Assembly: GCA_030248135.1 (NCBI GenBank)
Contig: JASANC010005047.1
Span: 1-56,010, forward strand
Length of the DNA: 56,010 nt
Direction: 5' to 3'
Source of the DNA: Theristus sp. LFF4_11
Lineage: Eukaryota > Nematoda > Chromadorea > Monhysterida > Xyalidae
Of this stretch, positions 20,801-32,000 are shown in pieces; the first letter of the stretch is position 1, and each line of letters opens with the position of its first letter. The translations under genes and the position numbers were made by a program. Under the pieces are notes generated by a model that saw only the letters and a program-made list of their open reading frames with translations, had not been told where the DNA came from and made no database searches.

Positions 20801-23170
20801 TCCCGCGTCATCCATGAAACTGTTTATTTTCTATGCGCGCATTGAGTTGCGGGACCAAAATTAAAAGGTCGTACGCAACCGCGCGGTGTTTCTCGTTTTT
20901 TTCGCTTTAGACGCTTTTTAATCAAGTTTTACATGCTGTCCGCACTGCTTTCGAAACTGTTTTCTTTCATCTGCCTAAGCTTTCATTCGTTTTGGCTTGC
21001 CTAATCGACATGGTGTCTTAAGGCACGTTTATACCGGGACGTATGCAGACGTACGTCAGGTAGGAACGGCAGTATGCAATAACACGAGACCTGAAGTGAC
21101 GTGACGTGCCGTACGCGCATACGTCAGGTATAAACGGGCCTTTACACTTCTCTGGTATTATGCCGTGCACTGCAGAAATAAAACTGAACTGAACTGATCT
21201 GCAGCTTCAAGCGCAGATTGCACTAAATTTCACGTTGCTCTCAGAGTCACTGGCAGTGCACGATGCGTTGCACTCGCACGAGTGGGTCGTCCGGGGCAGT
21301 CCGTGGAATCCGGCCAACAAAGAAGACGGCGTCATGGCGCGGCATGTCATCGCCGTCTTTCTGGCCGTTTTACGTCGTAAAGGTGACGCTTGCTTTTGCG
21401 AACTGTGATGCGCTGTTGTAATCATGAAATGATTGGCTTGGAAAATTCTGATGTTTCAAAATACTTTGTTCACAAGTGAAATCCGGATTCTTGAAGTTTC
21501 GACAACAGTTTCAGCAAATTGAAACAACCCGAAAACAAACCAAATTGAACAACAAAAAACGAAACAGTTTTGTCAGGTTGGCACGTGGTTACATCGGCTG
21601 ACATCTCGGCCATGTACGAACGCAGCAAGCCGGTCGATGTGCACGCTCTATTTCTGCGTCGAGTGCAACACGATGGAAACGGGACGCAAGATTGACGTTG
21701 TGCACTGTGAAGTTTTGCTGCGCCGTGTGGATTTGCGTTCGTTTTATTGCTGTTTTCATCATTTAAAATCACCCATCGCTTTGTTGCACTTTATTTCTGA
21801 TGTTTCATGTCAATTATCCAAAATTCAATTCAGATTTGGTTTGCAACAAAACATTTTTTGGAGAAAATGGTTACGCTTTGCTTCAGCCATTGATTGTTTT
21901 GCGTGATTAAAGTACACGCAGCAATTTCACACGCAGCTTCAGTTCATCTAAATTTGTATTTTATGCATTTTTGTACTTTTGCCAAAAAAACTCACATATT
22001 GAGACGAAAATCCTTCGCACATTGGTCCATTGCGAAAATAAATGGGAAAAGTCATCAAAAAGAACAGTCGATCAAAAGCGTAAACATGCACAGCACGTTG
22101 TTTTCACCAAGCTCTTACAATCATGAACAAATGAAAAAAAGGCTAAAAACCAAAACATACTGTTGGTATTTGTACTACGCACTATAAATTCAATCGATAG
22201 TCGCGGCGCGTGTGCACATGTTTCACAGGTGTTGGTATTCTACAAAAATGACTTCCATGATACGCTGTTGTGGGACGTTGCTAGCAGTCCCATCTCGAGC
22301 ATAATACTTGACCGGTGTCTCAAATGACCATCGCTTGTGGCAGGTCCCAGCAACGATACGTTAGCGCCAGCGAAACACGTTAGCGCGTACATCGTCGCCG
22401 TGCATGGCAGGTACGCAATCTGTCTGCGAGTGCCTTGGACTGCGACTGCAGCGAGTCTCACTGAAGACACAAAGCCGTTCGAATTGAGCCGGCCGGGGCT
22501 GCAGGTCCGCGTGCTCGAGCTTTTGGCGTTTTTGATGGCGGTCGAAAACAAAAAAAACGGACACTGTGTGATCGTGCACACTGCAAAACCGTGCACCGTC
22601 TCTACGAGTCGTACATCTGTGTGGCTGCACACTTTTCAGTTTGCATTTCAGCGAACAAGAGAAAAGAAAGCGCCCAGACGACTCTTGTCATTGTTTATTG
22701 TCTCAATGACTTGCGATCGGTCAAATCGTGCGACGTCTACAGTCGAACTCTAAATTATAGGCAATCAGCCGATTGGTTGGTGATCACGTGACGCATGCTT
22801 TCTGTGGAGACATTGCTGTGGGGGCGGAGTTTGGTTTGCACAGAAAAGCATGCATACGTAATCCCAACCAATCAGTTGTTTCCCTATAATTTAGAGCTCG
22901 ACTGTATTCTAATGACTCATGACGAGCAACACTGTCCACTGGTGAACTGTGCTACGAATAAAATTGGTTACGAACTTTTTAGTGTTTGAGCAGGGAAACA
23001 AAGAAGAAAGTATATTTGTCGCGTATAAATCACAGGCCACATGCGCAGGCACAGAGACAGCACCAGACTACAGCGAACACAACGCATACTTCTGTTTCAT
23101 TTCGCCTTACGAGTCTGTATCGTTTCGACGCCGCATTGGGCGGCCAATGAGTGCTGAAATTACGGAGTGA
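14836..23170 (+). CDS. Unrecognised 701-aa protein built of five tandem modules
   Basis: Fourteen exons keep frame throughout: 14836-15091, 16412-16599, 17283-17366, 17659-17761, 17994-18094, 18234-18350, 18537-18695, 19148-19330, 20033-20192, 21245-21382, 21577-21662, 22229-22314, 22351-22618 and 22994-23170. They total 2106 nt. The start is GCCATGG at 14836. An N-terminal charged helix (MDIFTNLQNKLKKMGNDLSQ and on) precedes five modules. Each has a core like LRGEPF (105-109), KGKPW (230-234), RGTPW (345-349), RGSPW (467-471) or LRVPW (579-583), spaced 113-125 residues. After the core comes a helix, then GW-x-V-x-(T/S)-(S/A)-x-D-(I/L)-S, then a short SWFF- or TIFFQ-like strand and a segment like FGMLSLNSKDRIRLIDLP. 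I do not recognise a named family and claim no function. No signal peptide or membrane segment is seen. Many introns contain MITEs. Confidence 0.82.
15559..15708. repeat. Inverted-repeat MITE, family K (copy 1)
   Basis: Arms read CGACGGTGTGGGGTACCGAT and, inverted, TTGGTACTCCACACCGTCG. The inner part repeats AGGGCTGCACAC/GTGCACAGCCCT. It lies in intron 1 of the five-module gene. A related copy at 48088 has an expanded interior. Confidence 0.75.
15779..15931 (+). repeat. Dispersed 150-bp repeat, family L (copy 1)
   Basis: The stretch from GTTTCAATCTTTATGTGG to GGACCAACATAAAAG is matched at 20722-20870 and, in diverged and partly inverted form, near 19690-19850. In both good copies it touches a family M MITE, suggesting one element inserted next to or inside the other. 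Confidence 0.55.
15938..16399 (+). repeat. TA-flanked G/C-run MITE, family M (copy 3), next to a splice acceptor
   Basis: Ends TACCGTATTACCTCC and GGGGGTAATACGGTA. Its right edge is 12 bp upstream of exon 16412 of the five-module gene, so the acceptor region is TATGCTGCAAACAG directly after the MITE and has almost no pyrimidine tract of host origin. Confidence 0.85.
16673..16907 (+). repeat. TA-flanked MITE, family B (copy 3)
   Basis: Ends TATTGTGGATTTATTCAAAC and TTGAAAAAATAGGTCATA with flanking TA, and TGACGTCA boxes inside. It is in the intron following exon 16412-16599, just after a (GTTCA)n stretch at about 16626-16645. Confidence 0.85.
17888..17975. repeat. Palindromic hairpin MITE, family P (copy 2)
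   Basis: TTAAGCGGCATTCATGAAGC pairs with its inverted partner ATACTGCTTCGTGAATA. It ends 18 bp before exon 17994 of the five-module gene. Confidence 0.75.
18725..18816. repeat. Palindromic hairpin MITE, family P (copy 3)
   Basis: Arms ATTCACGAAGCAGTATTTAG and GACTGCTTCATTCATGAATG, ending CCGCTTA. It begins 29 bp after exon 18537-18695. Confidence 0.75.
19370..20020 (+). repeat. Degenerate 22-25 bp minisatellite (CCGCCCACCCTCACAACAAG-like)
   Basis: Repeated units of the form CTCCGCCCACCCTCACAACA occur with many substitutions across the intron between exons 19148-19330 and 20033-20192. A block at about 19690-19850, related to family L, interrupts it. The strand bias (C-rich, G-poor) is strong. 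Confidence 0.7.
20237..20721 (+). repeat. TA-flanked G/C-run MITE, family M (copy 4)
   Basis: Ends TACCGTATTACCTCC and GGGGGTAATACGGTA. Distinguished by an internal tandem duplication: AACTTCTACTCTACATAGAA occurs at about 20400 and again at about 20450. In the intron after exon 20033-20192. Confidence 0.85.
20722..20870 (+). repeat. Dispersed 150-bp repeat, family L (copy 2)
   Basis: Begins GTTTCAATCTTTATGTGGCA directly at the right edge of the family M MITE, and continues to GGGACCAAAATTAAAAG. See 15779-15931. Confidence 0.55.
21018..21146. repeat. Palindromic element, family G (GACGTACGTCAGGTA arms)
   Basis: Arms TTAAGGCACGTTTATACCGG and, inverted, TATAAACGGGCCTTTA, with internal GTACGTCAGGTA/TACGTCAGGTATAAACG and TGACGTGACGTG. 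Partial relatives occur at 40370-40545 and 45160-45245. Followed at about 21170-21200 by AATAAAACTGAACTGAACTG, which looks like a retroelement tail. Confidence 0.65.
22738..22906. repeat. TA-flanked MITE, family A (copy 2)
   Basis: TACAGTCGAACTCTAAATTA and, inverted, TATAATTTAGAGCTCGACTG followed by TA. Contains AGCATGCATACGT and GGTTGGTGATCACGTGACGC. It lies in the last intron of the five-module gene. Confidence 0.85.
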
Positions 23171-23228
23171 GAAAAAAACTGAGAAAGCAAACCCGCTGCG
23201 GACTCTTATTTATCTAAGCTTAGATTTA

Positions 23229-23444
23229 GTCACCCTCGTGGCCTGGTGGTAATGCGTTGTTTAGTTTAGTGGTAGTTTAGACTATTGTCTGTGCGTTCGG
23301 GGGATCGAGGCCCGCCGAGGGGTGCATAGGCACTTAATGACAGAGAAAACTCGATGGGCACCCTACTCGACGGCGTTCTGTGCGCTTTTCTGGGTTAGCA
23401 CTGACTAAGAACATCGTTTAAAATCCCCAACAACAAACGACAAA
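23229..23444 (+). mobile_element. tRNA-derived SINE, its tail used as coding sequence by the dehydrogenase gene
   Basis: Head GTCACCCTCGTGGCCTGGTG, B-box region GTTCGGGGGATCGAG, body ACTCGATGGGCACCCTACTC, tail TTTAAAATCCCCAACAACAA. A short duplication (TTTAGTTTAGTGGTAG) is present in the head. On the minus strand, the last codons and stop (23395) of the Ldh2-family gene fall inside this SINE. Confidence 0.85.
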
Positions 23445-26400
23445 CGAGTTCCATTTTTAGCGACGAAACAGTCCGAACAAGAAAATAATGCTTTTCTAGC
23501 AACAAACTGACACAATAATCAATTTGTTGCGGGTGGTACGGTATGCCGTGCAGTCGGTCACAGAGGGCCATGTGCTCTCGCTCCGGGTCGCCAGCCACCA
23601 GCACTCGCTTGGACTCGCTGGTCTGAACAGACAAAAAAATGCACGCGTCCGAGCTGTGAGCCGACAGGCCCAGCCCGATAAGACAGAAAAAACCTGCACT
23701 CCATGTCACAAGGCCAGTGTTTCAGTATGTTCGTCTGTATTGTGAAATTTACGTCGAAGGTGTCGCAGCGAAATGACGTCACTTAGAAAACGCCCGTCTG
23801 CCATGCACATTCACCAGATTTCAGTTTTGGTTCATCTTTTCGCGTGTTATTTGATTATAATATCTATTTTCTTATTCATAAGTTCTTAAACATTGCATCA
23901 GCCACCTTAATAGCTAGCTACAGCTCGCCTGAGCAAGTGCACAGGACGAGCGCGCACGAATCGTGACGTCATTTCAGTCGGGCACATTAGAAAAATCAGG
24001 CTATACAGTGCGCGCACCGTTGGCAACGACCGCAGCGTGTCCAACATCGCCTGTAGTCGATCGTGGAAAGCGGGCGCAAACTGATTCGGATCGACTGCGA
24101 TGAAACAGTGACCCTGCAGTGAAAAATGAACAAAGCACAACTAGCACGAAACAAACATCAAACCAGCAAACAGCTTTCCACATCATGTGCAACTAGCTGA
24201 CTGGTTGGTGATCAATCACGTGATCCATGCTTCCTTGCGCAGGCATTACTGTGGAGCGTGGAGGCTGTCCTGCACAGAGAGCATGCATCACGTGCTCACC
24301 AAAAAATCACCTAGTTCCACACGGTTTCAAAAAAGACTGTGAAGGCAACGTTGAAATTGCAGAACATGCTGCATGTAAAACAGTAAAGGCCGTGTTCAGA
24401 AAGAGTTTTGTCTCAGAGTTGTGACGTTGCACTTACACAATGGCCCACAGGCCACAGACATGCGGCATTACAGGGTGTGTTTACGCAGGTGTCAGTGGCA
24501 AACAACAATGCAATGAAGTTTAGCGGTTCAGTATGAAAAACGAAGAAATTGATCAAAAAAAACTCAAAGACCAAGTTTGCGTCTCTGTCCGTGTCCATCC
24601 AGCGTCTCACATTCGGTCCCCAGTCGCCTCCTCCCATGATTCCACAGAAGAGCTCAACCATCGCCGAGAGACCGTAGCCTTTGTAGCCGCCTGCAACGTT
24701 GCGCACCGCCTTGTAAACTCGAACGCATTCTTGTCCAGGCCCCACCGGTGCTCCCATTACAAACTCGGAAGCTGCCTGACTCCAGTGGTGTTTGTGTGCG
24801 ATGCACCAAATGCTCGCCACGTGACGGAAACAACCACCCAAGTGCGACGCCAAATTGGTGCGACACCTTTCACTGAACGCCAGAGCAACCAAATGAAATT
24901 AGCATACAGTTTGTTTCTTCAGACCTGTCAGTTTTTTTACGCAGAATACAGCGCTCGCGAAACGTTGAACTGAAAAACAATGAACGGGGAACGGATTGGT
25001 TTGGAATCAAGCTTTTGGTTGTTTTTTTTAATCAAGTTTTTGGCCAAATATCTCTTCTTTCCAACCGGATCCCGTTTCTTCAGAAATATGTTAGGTTTAA
25101 AGAAACATACTGTATCATTCTAAACGACACCAATCGACTCAGACAAACATGGCTGCAATCCGCATCAGTTCTAGTAACCGCTTATTAAACGTCCATCCAT
25201 CACACAAAGCAGGAAACTCCGAAAAACTGCATGAACAGCATGTAGTTCGAAGACCCAATTAAACAAACGGTAAACAGAGCACAAAAACAACAACCCATCT
25301 TCGTGGCTTGGTGATAGCGCGTTAGACTTTTGTCAGAGCGTTCGGGAAATGGAGCCCCGCCGAGGGGTGTATGGTCACTTAATGACAGAGAAGACTCGAT
25401 GGGGCCCTAATCGACGCCGTTCTGTGTGTTTTTCTGGGTTAGCCCTGGCTAAAAACATCGCCTAAAATCCCAACAATAACAACAACTCACTGGTGATCTC
25501 CTTTCCACCGAGCGGGAACATTCCGCCGCCCTGTTCGAACATAACATGCGGGTCCAACGTTTCCCGCCCGTCTTTGTCGACCGCCCACGAGTGCGGGATC
25601 TCTTGCTGACCCGTCCGAAGCGCAATTTCAACCTGCCAATAACACGGCAGTTTTGGTGTTTCCGAGGACAAGGCTCCGTTTTTGCACGTGAGATCAGTGT
25701 TTTTGCGCAGCGCAGTTCTGTGATTGGTGTAGCATTGCGTGGCGTGTGCCAGTGGGCCTATCAGCATACCACAGCCAGCGCACCCTTGTTGCGGTTCATC
25801 TTTAATCGAGCCACACCGAGGGGTGTATAGGCACTTAATGACAGAGCGAAACTCGATGAGCGCCCTAGTCGACGGCGTTCTGTGCTTTTTCTGGGTTAGC
25901 CCTGGCTAAAAAACACAGCCTAAAGCTTTCAACAACAACAAGTTGAACAGCCAGTGTGTTTGTCAGTGCCACCACAGCAGTGCACCGTTTTTGCGGGTCA
26001 CCTTGCCGACAGCGACTGACGTCGTCGCCATGTCCAGCACAAACGAGTCGCCTTCGGTCGCATTCGCACCGATCGCGATCGGGTTCGTGCCGAGCGCCGC
26101 CTTTGCGGAGCGCGTCGGAAACTCGATTGGACTCGTGTTCGTCATTGCGATGCCCTGCGCAGGGCGCGTGGTCTTGCCGCGAAACACAAAACTAAACACG
26201 ACGAAAACGATCGTCAGAATGTGCGCCTCTCACATTCCAACTCCACCTTATGCAAACCGAACTCCGCCTTCACAGCCATTCATGCACAGAACGCATGCAT
26301 CAACCAATCAGATATAGTTGGATATGTAATGGAGTGTGCTCACAATCATTCCGTGCTCCATGGCGCGCAGCGAATACCAACCGGCGATTCCAAAGTGATT

Positions 26401-27188
26401 TGAACCTGATGAGTTTGTACGAAAATTCATTGGACAAGAATAATGTGCGAAATTGGAAAAAAACAAAGTTCTGAAAACTGAACTGAAAGTTCTCCGCGTT
26501 AACGAATTAAAAAAAACCAAAACATGTGAAAACTGAACTAAAGTTCTCCGCGTTAACGAATTGAAAAAAATCAAAACATGTGAAAACTGAACTGAAGTTC
26601 TCCGCGTTAATGAATTAAAAAAAAACCAAAACATGTGTTCTGTCTGTCTCACGTTTGCACGTGACCCAGCCGACGCCACTGTTCCTCGCCTTTTCCACCG
26701 CCAAATCCATGCAGAAATTGCCGACGACAGGACCCAACAAATTCTGACCGTCCACCCATGCGGTCGCTGCTTTCTCTTTCAGGACCTCAGGCTTGCCGGA
26801 CTTCGCACAGACCCCCTTGGAAATGTCGGCGATGTACATACCTGAGCAACGATAGGAAAACGATGTTTCCGGGATATGAACTGGCTGGGTTGGGAATAGC
26901 ATTTTTTTAACGAACTGTTTGCGTAATTTTATGCCTGAACCCTAATTTTTAGGAGTGATCTGAAATTTCTGACCCACATTTTAGGCCTTTCCTTTTTTAC
27001 TAAACAAACGCTGTCTGCAAGTGTAACACGAAGCGAGCGAATGGCACACAGCATGACCTACCAAGTCGATTGATTCCATGGCTGTAATGACCGCGATAGT
27101 CGCCAGAGATCAAAACATCAGCCAATTGTTTCGCATGACTCTCATCAGTGCCAAGCGTGCTCATGCACCGACAAATGAACGAATGAAG
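23395..27188 (-). CDS. Ldh2-family NAD(P)-dependent malate/L-lactate-type dehydrogenase, 5' exon not found
   Basis: Minus-strand exons in frame: 27188-27062, 26841-26653, 26405-26344, 26154-26002, 25632-25491, 24690-24572, 24113-24018 and 23622-23395. They total 1116 nt including the stop. Conserved landmarks in order: GDYRGHYSHGINRLG, NLLGPVVGNFCMD, SNHFGIAGWYSLRAMEHGM, NTSPIEFPTRSAKAALGTNP, LDMATTSVAVGK, GGGMFPLGGKE, SGYKGYGLSAMVELFCG, GPNVRRW, GHCFIAVDP and LVAGDPERE. This is the Ldh_2 (PF02615) fold, unrelated to classical LDH/MDH. Expected reaction: oxidation of a 2-hydroxy acid with NAD(P). The exact substrate is not readable. The N-terminal 10-20 residues should lie in an upstream exon I could not identify. 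The C-terminus runs about 16 codons into a SINE. Splice donors at 25491 and 24018 abut a SINE and a MITE. Confidence 0.92.
23738..24005 (+). repeat. TA-flanked MITE, family B (diverged copy 4)
   Basis: Starts TATTGTGAAATTTACG and ends AGAAAAATCAGGCTATA; retains GAAATGACGTCACTT and CGTGACGTCATTTCAGTC. It is in the last intron of the Ldh2-family gene, 12 bp from the donor of exon 24113-24018. Confidence 0.65.
24190..24315. repeat. Degenerate family A MITE
   Basis: AACTAGCTGACTGGTTGGTG ... GATCCATGCTTCC ... GCATGCATCACGTGCTCACC resembles the interior of family A. Similar fragments are at about 26220-26325, 27245-27355 and 27620-27725. Terminal repeats are not preserved. Confidence 0.45.
25293..25487 (+). 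mobile_element. tRNA-derived SINE in dehydrogenase intron, tail abutting a splice donor
   Basis: Head CCCATCTTCGTGGCTTGGTG, B-box region GTTCGGGAAATGGAG, body AGACTCGATGGGGCCCTAAT, tail CCTAAAATCCCAACAATAAC and on to AACAAC. On the minus strand the donor GTGAGTTG of exon 25632-25491 overlaps the SINE tail. Confidence 0.8.
25808..25940 (+). mobile_element. tRNA-derived SINE, 5'-truncated
   Basis: Begins at GAGCCACACCGAGGGGTGTA and continues through GTTAGCCCTGGCTAAAAAAC to a CAACAACAACA tail. It lies in the Ldh2-family intron between exons 26154-26002 and 25632-25491. Confidence 0.8.
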
Positions 27189-29088
27189 CTGGAAAATGCG
27201 AACGAAACTTCGTCAAATGCGTTGCAAGTGGTGCCGAGTGCTGACTGATTGCATCAATCGATCATATGCAACACGACTTGATAAGCAACCAATCAGCGCT
27301 GAGAACTGCTGTGGCCAAACCAATCAGCTAGTTGCATATACTAGCGAGATAGACTGAATACATTCATAATCTTTATATCACATTCAATTCAATTCGGATT
27401 CGCTGTCCCACGAGGATTTAGCGACAGCAGGCGACCGAAACCGAAATCCAGCTGAGATCACAGGGGCTTACAGGCTGTCCTCTCCCCTCACGTGGCGAGG
27501 ATATTGGTTCCACGGGATGGTGAGCCGTACGTTCCCCAAACCCACCGGCGTTTGGTACCTTCGGATTTCCAGAATCGGTGGGGGACATGCTTCAAATACA
27601 AAATAACAATAATAAGAAATTTATCGCGTGATGCGTGCAGGCATCGCTGTAGATGCACAGTTTATCTCATACAGCAATCCATATGCTTCACGTGGTCACC
27701 AACCAGTCAGCTAATCGTGCAGGATACACAGATTGTACGGATTGTGCAGCCAAAAGCTGTTCAGTCCAACCTGTGATTTCTCAGCGACCAACGCACCACT
27801 CAAGTCAACGTGCGTTGGCATGTGGCGGTTGTTTGTTGAAAGACACCTTGCACAAAACAGCAATGCGGACTCGGTCGACAGCCGAACACGCGTGCTTCTG
27901 TTTGCACTTTTTAAAAACGATGATGACAACACAGACGCACAACAGCGCTTTGTGGCCATTCACAAATAGAGAAGCAACGTTTGCAGATGATGAGAAAAAA
28001 GGAGAGAAACAGTTGAAACTTTGGTACCTGCGCAAATTGTCGCTCGTCTTATCATCGATGTGTGTACGTGCAATTTTTACTTTTGTAACAAACGAAACAT
28101 TGTTACCATTCATGAAAAGCAAAGTAGAAAAGAGTAGTTCTCTTTCCAATTATACCGTGCTCATGAACGGGTGTGCATTATTTTATTCGCCATTATTAAA
28201 ATACGCCACACGTTCCCAAATGAATATTTATTGGTGTCCAGTCGAGGCGATATAAACATGAATGAAATAGAAACGTTTTCAAGCAAACAAAACAGCAAAT
28301 GAAGCGATAAGACGGTTTTGTGGCACAATTCAGATGATGAAATAACCAGCATTGAGAAAGAACAGATTCACAGTTCAGTGGAAAAACTAAAATCAAGATT
28401 CTCAAGTGGGTTTTAATTTTTCGAGTGTCCGCAACTCTTCAGGTCGCAATTGCAGGGCCGCAATTGAACAAACACCGTTAGACAAACTTGAGGATTCTGA
28501 GAACAAAACTGGAGAGAAACACCGAAACACACGCTGTGTACCATCATGCAGTCAAACATGATCCAATAAACGGACCATTAAACGAATGGACGTAAAAACA
28601 TGAAAGCCAATAGATGATCGAATCACATTTCCGCTCACCAATGAAACACGCTGTAAACTATGTACAATTATGATGCATACATATCTGTCGAACCGAACCC
28701 GTGTTGTGCTTCTTCAGAGATGAGAAGAACATAAATTTGATTAGAATGAATTCGTTTAGGTAAAGATATGCGAATCCCATTTCGAAACAACAGCAACTAA
28801 CAATAAAGAGAGATACAGGATAAGTACAGATTCTAAAGAGGTGCAATGTGAAAGGTATGATTATGATCAGTTTAGTTTAGTTCAATTGAAGTTAAATTCT
28901 TAACCGAAAAACTGGCCAAAATTGTGCACAGCCACAGTCGATTAGAAAACAACAGAAAAGCTCAAACTTCAGCATTACGTTTCACTAAATTGTTTTAAAA
29001 TATCTGACAACACCAAGCAATAGCAAAAATAGCCCCCCCCCCCACCGCAAGGCAATATCGCTAAAAGTGAACCAGTGCATGTGCCATT
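27189..29088. other. Intergenic / 5' region of the dehydrogenase gene; possible retroelement 3' end
   Basis: About 27385-27605 has a defined, GC-richer block (GCTGTCCCACGAGGATTTAG to GGTGGGGGACATGC) ending in AAATAACAATAATAA, which looks like a retroelement tail. Degenerate family A fragments flank it. The missing first exon of the Ldh2-family gene may be here. A 200-codon plus-strand frame at 27653-28255 starts in repeat sequence and is not called. Confidence 0.4.
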
Positions 29089-32000
29089 CTAACAAGGTCG
29101 TTCAAGTTTCACAAAGAATTGCTGTGCATAGTGCTGGCGTCTCGAGTCGATCACTTTGTGAGACAACGGATTCAGATCGTGAAACGCAACCTGACAAGAA
29201 AAAAAGTAATTCGAAACACAAACTCGACGGTGCATTGCAATGATGATATTATTGTGTCCATAAAAGTTGTGTTGTGTCATAAGCATTTGTCCATGTTTTC
29301 GGGCTCATTTGCTGATGCGGATTTCGCCTGCCAAGATTTTTACCGCAATAGTGAATCGTGACTGCCTCTACCGACAGACACTCGCAACATTTTAAAGACT
29401 GCTGACTCAAACAAAACTCGAATCTCGGAGTGAACACTCGAGCGCCGCCCGTTACCTGCGCCAAGCTGGCGTAGTCGCGCGCATTCTGCCCGATGTGCGT
29501 CAGGCAACTGTGCGCCGCTCCGGCTGTCTTGCACGACAGCAGACGTTTCTCATTCAACTTCAGCAGCGCAAGAGCAAACCGGAACAGAACCTGCACGAAA
29601 ATACTCAGTTCACGAGATGATTTGAACAACCAGCAGCACAAAGAGCGTATGAAGCCAGGTATGACGGATGTTTTTTAAACAGACGGCTCTCACACGAACG
29701 GATAAAACTGTGCAGGTTCTTTTTTTTGATTTCAATAATAAAAACGTCAAATGGCTGATTGACCACTGATTAGAATTCTGTGATCTCAACCATAAAAACC
29801 AATAACGATACCTTACCTTGTTCTGCTCATACAGCATACAATCGATAATTTTCAAGTAAATTCGATGCGGCAATGCATCTATAAAGCAGGTGATGAACCA
29901 GGACAGTGTGAATAACGACAGATCCACGTCGAAGTTGCGCAGTTGGCTGGCGACTTTCGGTAGTTTCTCGGTGACCAGATCTTGCAGAACCTGACAGAAT
30001 AGAAAGTACATTCAATGATTCATGCATCAACCAACATACAGAAAATCACTCGCTTTTTACAATTGCTACACGTCAACAAAAAACTTGTTTCTTGACGTGG
30101 CAACAAAAAACGTTTTGACGGAAAAAATATCAACATGCATGTCACCTCTGATATAGTGATAGTCTCTGGAGGCGGTGTACTGGGGTCACAAAAGACAAAA
30201 CTAAAGCATGTCTGAATTGTGACAGAGTCAAGCAAGAAACGACCAGAAAGAACTGGAAGAATGGAGAAGCTTTGCGATTTGTGAAATACTGACGTGAGAT
30301 TCATGCGGATGCGCGAGCGAGCGCCAGCGAGCGGACAGCGCATCACGCATAATATGAGCCGTTATCCCCTCGCGCGCTTTTTTCAAATTTGCTCGCTGCG
30401 TCCAGCGAGCATAGTATAAGCCACAAACTTGGCACTGTGCACACGAAACGAACACCCAAAGTTGTGCTTGGAGCCGCGAAAAAATTTTTATCCGACTACT
30501 TTTCATACGCTGTAGACACGAAAAACCTATTCTGAAAACAGTGTTACTTCTTTCCCTTTGTATTTTTTTTTTCAGCTATGTAATCAACATGTGTTCGCCC
30601 TTTAAATTTTTGCCTGCGACACTTTCACAGTCGAACAAAAATGTCCCCTGGGGTAATTCCATCCGGAGATTTTGAAAATCGGGTAAATTTTTTACCCAGA
30701 CCCTGTTTTTGGGTAAAAAATTGGGCATTTTTAATTGTTTGGAGGGTTTTCACCTGGTTTTAAGTGTTCGCCCTTTCAATTTTTAGCTGGGACACTTTCA
30801 CAGTTGAACAAAAATGTTTCCTAGGGTAATTTCATCCGTATTTTCTGAAAATTTAGTTTATTTTTTTGCCCGGGCACTTTTTTGAGTTAAAATTGTGCAT
30901 TTTTGAAAGTTCGTAGCATTTTGACTGAGTATCAGTTTTCACTCTTACAAATTTTGTCTGAGCTACGAAAAATAATAGGAAAAAGCTCTAGTCCGTAGTA
31001 ATTCAATGCGCTGATCACGGATTTTGGGTTAGTTTTCTTACGTGAGCAACTCTAGATGCTGAATCGTGACGATTTCCGGCGAATCGGCCGTGGAAATCGG
31101 CGAAATCGGTCCAGAAATGAAAAACAAGAAAACTATGTTTTCCAGTGTAATTCAATGCGCTGATCACGGATTTTGGGTTAGTTTTCTTATGTGAGCAACT
31201 CTAGATACCGAATCGTGACGATTTCGGGCGAATCGGCCGTCGAAATTGGCGAAATCGGTCCAGAAACGAAAAACAAGAAAAGGGTGTTTTTCAGAGTAAT
31301 TCAATGCGCTGATCACGGATTTTGGGTTAGTTTTCTTACGTGAGCAACTCTAGATACTGAATCGTGACGATTTCGGGCGAATCGGCCGTCGAAATTGGCG
31401 AAATCGGTCCAGAAACGAAAAACAAGAAAATGGTGTTTTCCAGGGTAATTCAATGCGCTGATCACGAATTTTGGGTTAGTTTTTTATGCAAGCAACTCTA
31501 GATGCTGAATCGTGACGATGTCGGGCGAATCGGCCGTGGAAATCGGCGAAATCGGTCCAGAAACGAAAAACAAGAAAAAAATGTTTTCCAGGGTAATTCA
31601 ATGCGCTGATCACGGATATTGGGTTAGTTTTCTTACGTGAGCAACTCTAGATGCTGAATCGTAACGATTTCGGGCGAATCGGCCGTGGAAATTGGCGAAA
31701 TCGGTCCAGAAACGAAAAACAAGAAAAGGGTGTTTTCCATGGTAATTCAATGCGCTGATCACGGATTTTGGATTAGTTTTTTTATGTGAGCAACTCTAGA
31801 TACTGAATCGTGACGATTTCGGGCGAATCGGTCGTGGAAATTGGCGAAATCGGTCCGGAAACGAAAAACGAGAAAAAGATGTTTTCCAGGGTAATTCAAT
31901 GCGGTGATCACGGATTTTGGTTACTTTTTTTACGTGAGCTACTCTAGATGCTGAACCGTGACGATTTCGGGCGAATCGGCCGTGGAAATTGGCGAAATCG

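Noticed and set aside
27653..28255. 200-codon plus-strand frame
   Set aside because: It begins in a degenerate MITE, has no domain and no codon bias I can see, and lies in an intergenic stretch.
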